From positions 1 through 25,907 of the forward strand of contig CACXDQ010000016.1 of NCBI GenBank assembly GCA_902766475.1: a stretch of 25,907 nucleotides of DNA, read 5' to 3'. This DNA comes from an uncultured Eubacteriales bacterium. Lineage in GTDB: Bacteria; Bacillota; Clostridia; Christensenellales; Borkfalkiaceae. A model generated the notes under the pieces. The model was not told the origin of the DNA and made no database searches. It saw only the letters and a list, made by a program, of their open reading frames with translations. A program made the position numbers and the translations under genes. Within the stretch, counting starts at the first letter, position 1; every line of letters starts with the position of its first letter. Shown piece after piece: positions 1 to 6,382 of the stretch.

Positions 1-339
1 CATCCCGACGTAAATTGTCCGGCGCCCGAGGTGTTTGTCCCCGACGTCGGCTCATTTATGGCTTTGATCGAAAAGTCTACCGGGTTAAAACCCTCCGAAA
101 TAATAGGTAAGCCGTTTCCCGGAATGGGTGAAAGACTAAAAAGGCGCTTAAACCTTGAAAGCAATAATTTCGTAATGGTCGGCGATAGGTTGCACACCGA
201 TATAAAATTCGGCAATAACTGCGGTTTTTATACCATTTTGGTTTTGAGCGGCGAATCGACTTTAGAAGATTTAAAAAAGTACGACGCAAAGCCATCTTTT
301 ATATTACAGAGTTTAAACGATATAATCAAATTTATATAA
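1..339 (+). CDS. NagD-type HAD-superfamily phosphatase, 3' part
   Basis: This is the C-terminal 112 residues of a gene whose start lies before the window; the frame is open from base 1. It begins HPDVNCP, then a PDVGSF segment, IIGKP with the HAD motif III lysine, and MVGDRLHTDI, the metal-binding motif IV of the NagD / 4-nitrophenylphosphatase branch of HAD hydrolases. LVLSGES near the end is also typical of that family. Members dephosphorylate small sugar or nucleotide phosphates in the cytosol; the substrate cannot be read from this fragment. The GTG at 31 is internal to the conserved region and is not a real start. The stop lies 11 bases before the GlpA-like gene, so the two are probably co-transcribed. 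A phosphatase for glycerol phosphate would suit that neighbour, but this is inference. Confidence 0.9.
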   Translation, partial: HPDVNCPAPEVFVPDVGSFMALIEKSTGLKPSEIIGKPFPGMGERLKRRLNLESNNFVMVGDRLHTDIKFGNNCGFYTILVLSGESTLEDLKKYDAKPSFILQSLNDIIKFI

Positions 340-350
340 GGTACGTTATC

Positions 351-1781
351 ATGTATGATTTAACTATTATCGGCGGAGGAGTGATCGGCGGATCTATTCT
401 CAGAAATTTAAGCAGATACGATCTGAAAATTTGTCTTTTGGAAAAAGAGGACGACGTATGCATGGGGCAAAGTAAGGCGAACAGCGGAATAGTTCACGCC
501 GGTTTTGACGCCGCCGTAGGCTCGTTAAAGGCAAAATTCAACGTTTTAGGCAACGAGATGATGCCTGATTTCGCAAAAGAACTCGGCGTTAAATACGTCA
601 ATAACGGCTCACTTGTCGTTGCGTTTTCCTTCGAGGAGATGAAAACGCTCGAAGAGCTTAGAGAAAGGGGAATAAAAAACGGCGTAAAGGGCTTGGAGAT
701 CTTAGACAGAGAAGAACTCGTAAATAAAGAGCCTAATATATCCGACGAAGCCGTTGGCGCATTGTTTGCTCCAACTGGTGGTATCGTTTGCCCATATGAG
801 CTTACTATTGCCGCAATCGGCAACGCTATGGATAACGGGGCTGTGCTTATAACAAATTTCGATGTCTGTAAAATTGACGGCGAATTCGGTAATTTTACGG
901 TTTATTCTCAGGACGGACAGAAAGTTGAAACAAAGGCTGTAATTAACTGTGCCGGCTTAGGCGGACAGAAGATCGCCGAGCTCGTCGGGGACGATTACAT
1001 TAAACTCGGCGGAAGAAAGGGCGAATATATTCTCTTGGACAGAGAGAGCGGAGATTTTGTCAGCCATACGCTTTTCTTTACTCCGACCGCCAAGGGTAAA
1101 GGCATACTCGTTTCTCAGACGGTAGACAAAAATATCATTTTAGGACCTACGGCGGAGGAAGTATCCGACGGAGATACTTCTACGTCAGCCGACGGGCTTA
1201 ATTCGGTAATAGAAAAAGCAAATAAAATGTGTAAAAACGTTCCGCTTTACAACACAATAACCTCATTTGCCGGCGTAAGGGCATATTCTGACAGGCACGA
1301 CTTCATTATTGAAGAAAGCAAGAATAAAAAGGGCGTTATACACTGCGTCGGCATAGAGTCTCCGGGGCTTACTTCTGCGCCGGCAATCGCCAAATACGTT
1401 ACCGAAAACTTGGTTGATAAATTATTTGATCTTAGAGAGAAGAAAGATTTCAACCCAATCAGAAAGCCCGATTATTTCTTTAAAAATTTGTCCGATGATG
1501 AGAAGAATGAAATTATTAAGACAAGCCCCGAATATGGTCATATCATTTGCAGATGCGAGCAAATTACGGAAGGCGAGATAATAAGGGCTGTTAAGGAAAA
1601 CCCTCCCGCTAAAAATATAGACGCCGTAAAACGCAGAACAAGGGCGGGAATGGGTAGATGCCAAGGCGGTTTCTGTCAGCCTCAGGTTGCTGAAATAATC
1701 GCCGAAACTCTCGGCATTCCGCTAACCGAAGTTACGAAGAGCGGAAAAGGCTCTAACCTCGTTTTGGAGAGGACAAAATGA
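351..1781 (+). CDS. GlpA-like FAD-dependent dehydrogenase with C-terminal BFD-like [2Fe-2S] domain
   Basis: The protein has 476 residues. The N-terminus carries the dinucleotide-binding motif IIGGGVIGG (about residues 6-14), and the DAO fold continues to about residue 370. The C-terminal domain is BFD-like, with Cys400, Cys402, Cys437 and Cys442 in a CxC...CX4C arrangement and a following CQPQV segment that fits a [2Fe-2S] cluster. This layout is that of the anaerobic glycerol-3-phosphate dehydrogenase A subunit and of related L-2-hydroxyacid oxidases (LhgO type). In many Firmicutes it is followed by a pyridine-nucleotide oxidoreductase and a DUF1667 protein, exactly as here. The likely role is oxidation of sn-glycerol 3-phosphate or a similar hydroxy acid, with electrons passed to the next gene product. 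The substrate is inferred. An AAGG about 10 bases upstream is only a weak ribosome binding site. The gene overlaps the next one by four bases (ATGA). Confidence 0.9.
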   Translation: MYDLTIIGGGVIGGSILRNLSRYDLKICLLEKEDDVCMGQSKANSGIVHAGFDAAVGSLKAKFNVLGNEMMPDFAKELGVKYVNNGSLVVAFSFEEMKTLEELRERGIKNGVKGLEILDREELVNKEPNISDEAVGALFAPTGGIVCPYELTIAAIGNAMDNGAVLITNFDVCKIDGEFGNFTVYSQDGQKVETKAVINCAGLGGQKIAELVGDDYIKLGGRKGEYILLDRESGDFVSHTLFFTPTAKGKGILVSQTVDKNIILGPTAEEVSDGDTSTSADGLNSVIEKANKMCKNVPLYNTITSFAGVRAYSDRHDFIIEESKNKKGVIHCVGIESPGLTSAPAIAKYVTENLVDKLFDLREKKDFNPIRKPDYFFKNLSDDEKNEIIKTSPEYGHIICRCEQITEGEIIRAVKENPPAKNIDAVKRRTRAGMGRCQGGFCQPQVAEIIAETLGIPLTEVTKSGKGSNLVLERTK

Positions 1782-3028
1782 TGAATTACGATATAGTTGT
1801 CATCGGCGGTGGTCCCGCCGGTTTAGCCGCCGCTATTTCGGCATATGACAGCGGCGCAAAAAATATATTGATACTTGAAAGAGAAGATAAACTCGGCGGC
1901 ATTTTAAATCAATGCATACACAATGGTTTCGGACTTACGAGATTTAAAGAGAGTCTTTCCGGTCCCGAATACGCTTATCGGTTTATTGAAGAGGTAAAAA
2001 ACAGAGATATCGACGTCTTTTTAAATACTACAGTCATTTCTCTTTCAAAAGATAAAAAAGTTACGGCGATAAATTCCGAAAACGGCGTGTTTACCGTCAA
2101 GGCGAAGGCTATAATTCTCGCTATGGGGTGCCGAGAGAGAAGCAGAGGCGCACTCAATATCGCAGGTAGCAGACCGGCAGGTATTTATTCCGCAGGAACG
2201 GCGCAAAAGTACGTAAATATAAAAGGTTATATGCCGGGGAAAAGCGTCGTAATATTAGGCTCGGGCGATATAGGGCTTATTATGGCGAGAAGAATGACTT
2301 TAGAGGGCGCAAAAGTTCATGCGGTGTGCGAGATAATGCCGTATTCAAGCGGTCTTAAAAGAAATATCGTTCAATGTCTTGACGACTTCGGTATTCCGCT
2401 TTATCTCAATCACACAATAACCAAAATCGAGGGTAAAGAAAGAGTAACTGCGGTAGAGATCTCGGAAGTTGACGAGAAACGTAAACCCATTAAGGGGACG
2501 GAAATGAGATTTGAGTGCGATACCGTCTTATTTTCAGTAGGCTTGATACCCGAAAACGAACTTACCAAAAATGCCGGAATATCCCTTTCTAACAGAACGA
2601 GAGGGGCAATCGTCAGCCAAAACCGAGAAACGGACGTTCCGGGTATTTTTGCTTGCGGAAACGTTCTTCACGTTCATGACCTTGTTGATTTTGTTTCGGA
2701 AGAGTCTGAACTTGCGGGAAAAAGCGCTGCCGACTATGTTATAAACGGCGAAAAAGAGCATAACAGCGTCAACTGTATAAACGGAAAAAATATCTCTTAC
2801 GTTTTGCCGCAAAAGATAGACACCGACTTAGAAGAAAACGTAAAGGTTTTTTTCAGAGTAAGCGGAACTTTTAAAAACTGTACTTTTAAGCTTTCTTGCG
2901 GCGACAAGGTTATAATAGAGAGAAAGAAAAAAATCGCCGTGCCGGGCGAGATGGAAACGTTGCTTATAACGTCCGACAAATTAAAGGAAATAGACGGCGA
3001 TTTAACATTATCGCTCGAAGGGGCGTAA
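1778..3028 (+). CDS. NAD(P)/FAD-dependent oxidoreductase, GlpA partner
   Basis: This 416-residue protein belongs to the pyridine nucleotide-disulfide oxidoreductase class. It has an N-terminal FAD motif (VVIGGGPAG), the LGGILNQCIHNGFG segment typical of this subfamily, the AMGCRERSRG segment, a second Rossmann motif for NAD(P) (VVILGSGDIG) and the late FAD-contact motif GIFACGNV. The last ~80 residues form a small extra domain. It lacks a redox-active CXXXXC pair next to the first Rossmann motif, so it is not a classical disulfide reductase. It probably moves electrons between NAD(P) and the GlpA-like subunit. A strong Shine-Dalgarno sequence (GGAGAGG) precedes two adjacent ATG codons at 1778 and 1781. 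Either could be used, and the second aligns better with related proteins that begin with MNYDI-like sequences. It is translationally coupled to the gene before it. Confidence 0.9.
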   Translation: MMNYDIVVIGGGPAGLAAAISAYDSGAKNILILEREDKLGGILNQCIHNGFGLTRFKESLSGPEYAYRFIEEVKNRDIDVFLNTTVISLSKDKKVTAINSENGVFTVKAKAIILAMGCRERSRGALNIAGSRPAGIYSAGTAQKYVNIKGYMPGKSVVILGSGDIGLIMARRMTLEGAKVHAVCEIMPYSSGLKRNIVQCLDDFGIPLYLNHTITKIEGKERVTAVEISEVDEKRKPIKGTEMRFECDTVLFSVGLIPENELTKNAGISLSNRTRGAIVSQNRETDVPGIFACGNVLHVHDLVDFVSEESELAGKSAADYVINGEKEHNSVNCINGKNISYVLPQKIDTDLEENVKVFFRVSGTFKNCTFKLSCGDKVIIERKKKIAVPGEMETLLITSDKLKEIDGDLTLSLEGA

Positions 3029-3033
3029 GATAT

Positions 3034-3384
3034 ATGGAAAAAGTAAATTTAACTTGTATAGAATGCCCGATGGGGTGCAGAATAGAAGTTGAGGTTGAAA
3101 ACGGCAAAGCCGTAAGCATTACCGGAAACAGTTGTCCGAGAGGTAAGATGTACGCCGAAAACGAAGTCGTTTGTCCGATGAGGGTAGTTACGTCGACCGT
3201 CAGATCGAAAAGCGGCAAAATGGTGCCCGTTAAAACGGATAAACCCGTAAAAAAAGCGCTCATTTTCGAGGTTATGAAAACGATAAATTCGCTTTCGTGC
3301 AATACGCCTATAAGGATAGGAGATATTATCTGCGAAAATATTTCCGACGGCGCAAACCTCGTTGCATCGGGTAACGTAGATTAA
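3034..3384 (+). CDS. DUF1667 cysteine-rich protein, third component of the GlpA-like module
   Basis: The gene encodes 116 residues starting at the ATG at 3034, which has the purine-rich GAAGGGG about 10 bases upstream. A longer in-frame opening upstream runs inside the previous gene and is not used. The N-terminus has Cys8, Cys11 and Cys15 in a CIECPMGC motif, followed by Cys34 (SCPRG) and Cys47 (VCPMR). This Cys pattern resembles the first Fe-S binding segment of molybdopterin oxidoreductases and is the signature of DUF1667. A later VKTDKPVKK segment is also usual. The family almost always sits directly behind a GlpA-like gene and an FAD/NAD oxidoreductase gene, so it is probably a small Fe-S or metal-binding subunit of that complex. 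Its biochemical role is not settled. Confidence 0.88.
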   Translation: MEKVNLTCIECPMGCRIEVEVENGKAVSITGNSCPRGKMYAENEVVCPMRVVTSTVRSKSGKMVPVKTDKPVKKALIFEVMKTINSLSCNTPIRIGDIICENISDGANLVASGNVD

Positions 3385-3392
3385 ATTATAAT

Positions 3393-4298
3393 ATGAAAAT
3401 TCGGGATATAGAAGATTTAAAAACTGAATTTACTACAGAAAAAGCTTTTATAGACGAGGATAAGAGGTACGTTTCGGAAATTAACGACGTTGCGGATAAA
3501 ATTGCCGAAAACAGAGAAGAACAGCCGATTATTTTACTTTCGGGGCCGTCGGGATCCGGCAAGACGACGACGGCGCATATAATCGAGGCTCGGCTTGACG
3601 GTATGGGTATCGAAACGCATACCATTTCTTTGGACAGCTATTTTAAAACCGTAAAACTTAACGATATCTCAATAGATTACGAATCGCCGGAAAGGATAGA
3701 TTCCGATCTTCTGTCAAGTCAGATAGAAGATCTTGTAAATTGCAGAGAAGTGAGCTTACCGACTTTTGATTTTAAGACGGCGGAAAGCATTGATTCAGGC
3801 ATAAAACTTAAAAGAAAGAAAGGCGAACTGATCATTTTCGAGGGCATACACGCTCTTAACCCAGACGTTGTAAACTTCGACGAGGATAAAACCGTCAAAA
3901 TTTTCATGAGCGTTATTACGAGGGTAAAATTTAATGATCGAATATTCCATTCAAGATATTTAAGGCTTCTTCGCCGCATGTGCAGAGATAAGCTATTTCG
4001 TGGAAGAAGTATTGTTGAAACCGTTAAGTTTTACGACAGCGTTGAGAATGGAACAGAAAAATTTATACTTCCGTATAAAGACAGAGCAAACTATAATATA
4101 GATACGTTTATCGGTTATGAGCCGCTTATCTATAAGGATATTCTCTTTTCGGAATTTGTTCAAAAATTTAAGGAAATATCAGAGATAAACAAAAGTTTTT
4201 CAGATGAGTTCATGGCGTTTTGTTCATCTTTTGATGGCTTAGACAGAAAATATGTCCCCAAAAATTCTTTGATAAGAGAGTTTATCGGAGAAAACTGA
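3393..4298 (+). CDS. uridine kinase / phosphoribulokinase-like P-loop kinase
   Basis: The protein has 301 residues. A Walker A motif GPSGSGKTT lies at residues 51-59. It is followed by a LDSYFK segment matching the DDYY region of uridine kinases, by LPTFDF, by EGIHALNP (Walker B region), and by a basic lid-like segment RLLRRMCRDKLFRG. The closest family I know is the clostridial nucleoside kinase group, whose members commonly carry a ~200-residue TGS / threonyl-tRNA-synthetase-like N-terminal part. Here only ~40 residues precede the P-loop, so that part is absent. The substrate could be a nucleoside or another small hydroxylated compound. There is no recognisable Shine-Dalgarno sequence. The start lies 8 bases after the DUF1667 stop, so translation may depend on the upstream gene. 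The transcript ends at a strong hairpin just after the stop. Confidence 0.82.
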   Translation: MKIRDIEDLKTEFTTEKAFIDEDKRYVSEINDVADKIAENREEQPIILLSGPSGSGKTTTAHIIEARLDGMGIETHTISLDSYFKTVKLNDISIDYESPERIDSDLLSSQIEDLVNCREVSLPTFDFKTAESIDSGIKLKRKKGELIIFEGIHALNPDVVNFDEDKTVKIFMSVITRVKFNDRIFHSRYLRLLRRMCRDKLFRGRSIVETVKFYDSVENGTEKFILPYKDRANYNIDTFIGYEPLIYKDILFSEFVQKFKEISEINKSFSDEFMAFCSSFDGLDRKYVPKNSLIREFIGEN

Positions 4299-4305
4299 AA
4301 TAACG

Positions 4306-4349
4306 AAAAGCCGAAGAGGTGCGCTATATGGCGCACCTCTTCGGCTTTT
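4306..4349. terminator. bidirectional intrinsic terminator between convergent genes
   Basis: A perfect 19-bp inverted repeat (4306-4324 with 4331-4349) has a six-base loop. On the plus strand its right arm ends in CTTTTT, giving a U-tract. On the minus strand the stem begins directly after the stop codon of the small membrane protein gene and ends in TTTTCG. It can therefore terminate both the kinase operon and the convergent gene. Confidence 0.93.
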
Positions 4350-4535
4350 TCAGTCTTCGTCGAGTTCTTCGTAGTTATCGGACGAGTTGTCTTTTTTACC
4401 GCACATTTCCGTAACTTTTTCTTGTACTTGTTTCTGTCCGTCTTTTACGAGTTTTCTCGCTTTATAAGAGTTGGCGATTATAAGCGCACCGCCGACCATG
4501 CCGAGAAATAAACCGACTGCAAAATCTTTTCCCAT
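4350..4535 (-). CDS. small single-pass membrane protein, YtxH-like
   Basis: A 61-residue protein on the minus strand, with a strong ribosome binding site (AAGGAGA, spacing about 5) before the ATG. Residues 5-23 form one hydrophobic segment rich in Gly and small residues. A Lys-rich amphipathic stretch (about 24-45) follows, then an acidic tail ending EELDED. This plan resembles the YtxH group of small Gram-positive proteins, but the match is by general form only. There is a single Cys (MCGKK). It stands alone between a shared terminator and the divergent ruvX promoter region. The good start signals and isolated position support a real gene. No function can be assigned. Confidence 0.75.
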   Translation of the reverse strand: MGKDFAVGLFLGMVGGALIIANSYKARKLVKDGQKQVQEKVTEMCGKKDNSSDNYEELDED

Positions 4536-4606
4536 TTTATCTCCTTCGTATTCTTCCGAAAATATTTTGTGCTTTTTGTCGAAATTTATTCTTTGCGTAA
4601 AAACAG

Positions 4607-4635
4607 TTGATAAAAATATTTAAAAATGTTATACT
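4607..4635 (+). promoter_or_regulatory. sigma-A promoter of ruvX operon
   Basis: TTGATA (4607-4612), a 17-base spacer and TATACT (4630-4635) form a near-consensus sigma-A promoter. Transcription would begin near 4642, downstream of the ATG at 4626. That rules out the upstream ATG and supports the TTG at 4668 as the ruvX start. Confidence 0.85.
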
Positions 4636-4667
4636 TTATCTTGTATAAAGCATATAGGAGATTTGTT

Positions 4668-5096
4668 TTGGGAAGAATAATTGCGTTCGATATAGGCGAT
4701 AAGCGCATAGGGATAGCGATTTCCGATCCTTTCAACGAGATGGCGTTGCCGCTTGAAACCTATTGGCGTAAAAATTTCAATATGGATATAGATTATCTTA
4801 TAAATATCGCTAAGGAAAAGTGTGCCGACACGATCGTTTGCGGCTTGCCGGTAAATTTTGACGGATCTGAAAGCGTTCAAACGACAAAAACGGCGTCTTT
4901 TATCGAGGAATTGAGAAAAAGAACCGATATTAAAGTAGTTGAAACGGACGAGAGATTTACGACGTTACAGGCAAGGAGAGTTCTCTTAGAGGCGGACATG
5001 CGGAGAGATAAGCGAAAAAACGTGATAGATAAGATCGCTGCGTCGTACATTTTAGAAGATTATTTGAGAAAAATCAAACTGCAAGGAGATAAGTGA
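4668..5096 (+). CDS. ruvX: RuvX/YqgF family putative pre-16S rRNA nuclease (Holliday junction resolvase-like)
   Basis: This 142-residue protein has the RNase H-like fold signature of YqgF: IIAFDIGDKRIGIAISD at the N-terminus (catalytic Asp), VCGLPVNFDGS in the middle, and VVETDERFTT with a late DKIAASYILEDYL (catalytic acids). The length matches the family. The start is TTG at 4668, preceded by ATAGGAG at a 7-base spacing. The longer reading from ATG 4626 begins before the predicted transcription start. The family processes the 5' end of 16S rRNA precursors and was first described as a resolvase. The DUF1292 gene follows after 4 bases, the same pair seen in Bacillus (yrrK-yrzB). Confidence 0.93.
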   Translation: MGRIIAFDIGDKRIGIAISDPFNEMALPLETYWRKNFNMDIDYLINIAKEKCADTIVCGLPVNFDGSESVQTTKTASFIEELRKRTDIKVVETDERFTTLQARRVLLEADMRRDKRKNVIDKIAASYILEDYLRKIKLQGDK

Positions 5097-5100
5097 TCAT

Positions 5101-5487
5101 ATGGGAAAAGATAATGAAAATTATAAAATTGATAAAGACGAAATTATAGAGCTTGACGGTGATGCCGGCGAAGTAATGAAATTTCATCATATAGCGACGA
5201 TCGATCATAAGGGGGAGTGGTTTGTATTTTTTCAGCCTTCCGAGCCTATAAACGGTATAGATCCCGAAGAAGTCGTCATTTTTAAGATTGCGAACGTCGA
5301 CGGAGAGGACGTATTGCTTCCTATCGACGACGAAGCTCTTCTTGACGAAGTTTACGAAATTTTCGTTAAAGAGTATTATGATGACGAAGAAGATTACGAA
5401 GACGAGGAAGAAGAAACCGAAAGCAGACCTTCTTGTGCGGAGAGTTGTTCGAGATGCGGCGGTTGTAACGGTAAATTCAGTAAATAA
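5101..5487 (+). CDS. DUF1292 (YrzB-like) acidic protein with C-terminal Cys cluster
   Basis: The protein has 128 residues. The first ~90 match DUF1292 / YrzB proteins: an acidic start with IIELDGDAGE, a beta-rich segment around WFVFFQPSEP, and EEVVIFKI followed by LLPIDDEALLDEVYEIF. YrzB homologues are usually about 90 residues long. Here a very acidic run (about residues 92-107, DDEEDYEDEEEETE) is followed by Cys112, Cys116, Cys119 and Cys122 (CX3CX2CX2C) and a short basic end. This tail could bind a metal or an Fe-S cluster; that is inference. The ribosome binding site AAGGAGATAAG overlaps the end of ruvX, so the two genes are co-transcribed. A terminator follows. The role of DUF1292 proteins is unknown. 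Confidence 0.85.
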   Translation: MGKDNENYKIDKDEIIELDGDAGEVMKFHHIATIDHKGEWFVFFQPSEPINGIDPEEVVIFKIANVDGEDVLLPIDDEALLDEVYEIFVKEYYDDEEDYEDEEEETESRPSCAESCSRCGGCNGKFSK

Positions 5488-5501
5488 TTTAATCACGTCT
5501 T

Positions 5502-5528
5502 AGGCGGTGCGTTTTGCATCGCCTTTTT
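5502..5528 (+). terminator. intrinsic terminator after ruvX-DUF1292 operon
   Basis: AGGCGGTGC (5502-5510) pairs with GCATCGCCT (5516-5524), with one G-T wobble, a five-base loop and a following TTTT run. It separates the ruvX operon from sigK. Confidence 0.85.
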
Positions 5529-5556
5529 CATATTACGACAAAATTCGACGTATATT
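5528..5556 (+). promoter_or_regulatory. candidate sigma-E-type promoter of sigK
   Basis: TCATATT (5528-5534), a 14-base gap and CGTATATT (5549-5556) resemble the Bacillus sigma-E elements (about TCATATT and CATACANT, 13-15 apart). sigK is a known sigma-E target, so the position makes sense. The -10 match is imperfect and the implied leader is short, with the AGAGG ribosome binding site at 5564-5568 close to the 5' end. Confidence 0.4.
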
Positions 5557-5576
5557 AGAAAGCAGAGGTAATCTTT

Positions 5577-6281
5577 ATGTTCTTTGATTTTTTGAACTTT
5601 ATCGTTGCGAAAATTGTCTTTTTTTGTTCGTCTATAGGCGGTGAAGCTTTTCCTAAGCCGCTTTCAAAGGAAGAAGAATTAAAATATTTGACGTTATTCA
5701 GAGAAAACGGCGATCCATATGCGAAAGAAATGCTGATAAATCACAACATGCGGCTCGTTGCGCACATAGCGAAGAAGTATAGCGGCGCAGAAGATACTGA
5801 CGATCTTATTTCCGTCGGCTCGATCGGGCTGATAAAAGCCATAAATTCGTTTGAGCCCAACAAAGGCACTCAACTCGCAACGTATACGGCGAGGTGCATA
5901 GAAAACGAAATTTTAATGATGCTGAGAGCCAACAAAAAGCATAAAAGCGCCATTTCGCTTTCTGACGCTATCGGCACTGATAAAGACGGCAACGAATTGA
6001 CGCTTATAGAAATTATCGCCGAGGATGACGAAGGCGTGCTTAAAAAGGTTGAAAATAAAATTTTAAGAACTAAATTTCTTGAAGTTATCTCAAACTGTCT
6101 TACCGCAAGGGAATACAGAATAATCTGTTTAAGATACGGGCTGAAAGGCGGAAAGCCGCTTGCGCAGAGAGAAGTCGCTTCGATACTTAAAATTTCAAGG
6201 TCGTATGTTTCGAGAATAGAGAAAAAGACAATCGAGAAGATAAGAGAAGAAGTAAAGAAAAATGATTTTTTTATGGATTGA
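5577..6281 (+). CDS. sigK: RNA polymerase sporulation sigma factor sigma-K, pro-form
   Basis: The protein has 234 residues and a clear sigma-K layout. A hydrophobic pro-sequence occupies residues 1-18. It is followed by AFPKPLS (from residue 24), which aligns with AFPQPL of Bacillus pro-sigma-K and puts the expected SpoIVFB cleavage near Ser18-Ser19. Region 2 contains EDTDDLISVGSIGLIKAI and ATYTARCIENEI. Region 4 ends in a helix-turn-helix (REVASILKISRSYVSRIEKK). The reading frame is intact with no skin-type insertion. Sigma-K directs late mother-cell genes for spore coat and lysis. The start ATG at 5577 has AGAGG upstream at a suitable distance. A candidate sigma-E promoter precedes it. I see no convincing terminator between this gene and rhaB. 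Confidence 0.95.
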   Translation: MFFDFLNFIVAKIVFFCSSIGGEAFPKPLSKEEELKYLTLFRENGDPYAKEMLINHNMRLVAHIAKKYSGAEDTDDLISVGSIGLIKAINSFEPNKGTQLATYTARCIENEILMMLRANKKHKSAISLSDAIGTDKDGNELTLIEIIAEDDEGVLKKVENKILRTKFLEVISNCLTAREYRIICLRYGLKGGKPLAQREVASILKISRSYVSRIEKKTIEKIREEVKKNDFFMD

Positions 6282-6312
6282 TAAAAAATAAGAGGAAATT
6301 TATTAAAAACTC

Positions 6313-6341
6313 TTGCAAAAAACTTCAATTTATTATATCAT
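6313..6341 (+). promoter_or_regulatory. sigma-A promoter of rhaB
   Basis: TTGCAA (6313-6318), a 17-base spacer and TATCAT (6336-6341). Transcription would start near 6348, giving a leader of about 35 bases that contains a small hairpin between the Shine-Dalgarno sequence and the start codon. Confidence 0.65.
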
Positions 6342-6356
6342 AGAGATATAAAAAAC

Positions 6357-6382
6357 GGAGGGCGGCAAAGGCCGTAACTTTT
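6357..6382 (+). promoter_or_regulatory. ribosome binding site separated from start by a small hairpin
   Basis: The strongest Shine-Dalgarno sequence, GGAGGG (6357-6362), lies 20 bases before the rhaB ATG, which is too far for normal use. The bases between include CGGC (6363-6366), a four-base loop and GCCG (6371-6374). Folding this 12-base hairpin would bring the site to an effective spacing of 8. The alternative is the weaker AAAGG (6367-6371) at an 11-base spacing, which the hairpin would hide. Confidence 0.45.

Noticed and set aside
3387..3392. TATAAT immediately before the kinase start at 3393
   Set aside because: Transcription from it would begin inside the coding region, there is no -35, and the region lies within an operon; treated as AT-rich sequence only.
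4626..4667. Upstream ATG giving RuvX 14 extra residues
   Set aside because: It lies before the predicted transcription start of a near-consensus promoter and has no ribosome binding site; the TTG at 4668 has GGAG at a good distance and matches the family N-terminus.
5288..5503. Second plus-strand frame within the DUF1292 gene
   Set aside because: Lys/Thr-rich product from an out-of-frame reading; the DUF1292 frame has the conserved residues and the ribosome binding site.
6293..6314. AAGAG ... CTCTT inverted repeat after sigK
   Set aside because: Only five pairs around a long AT-rich loop and no U-tract; not convincing as a terminator.
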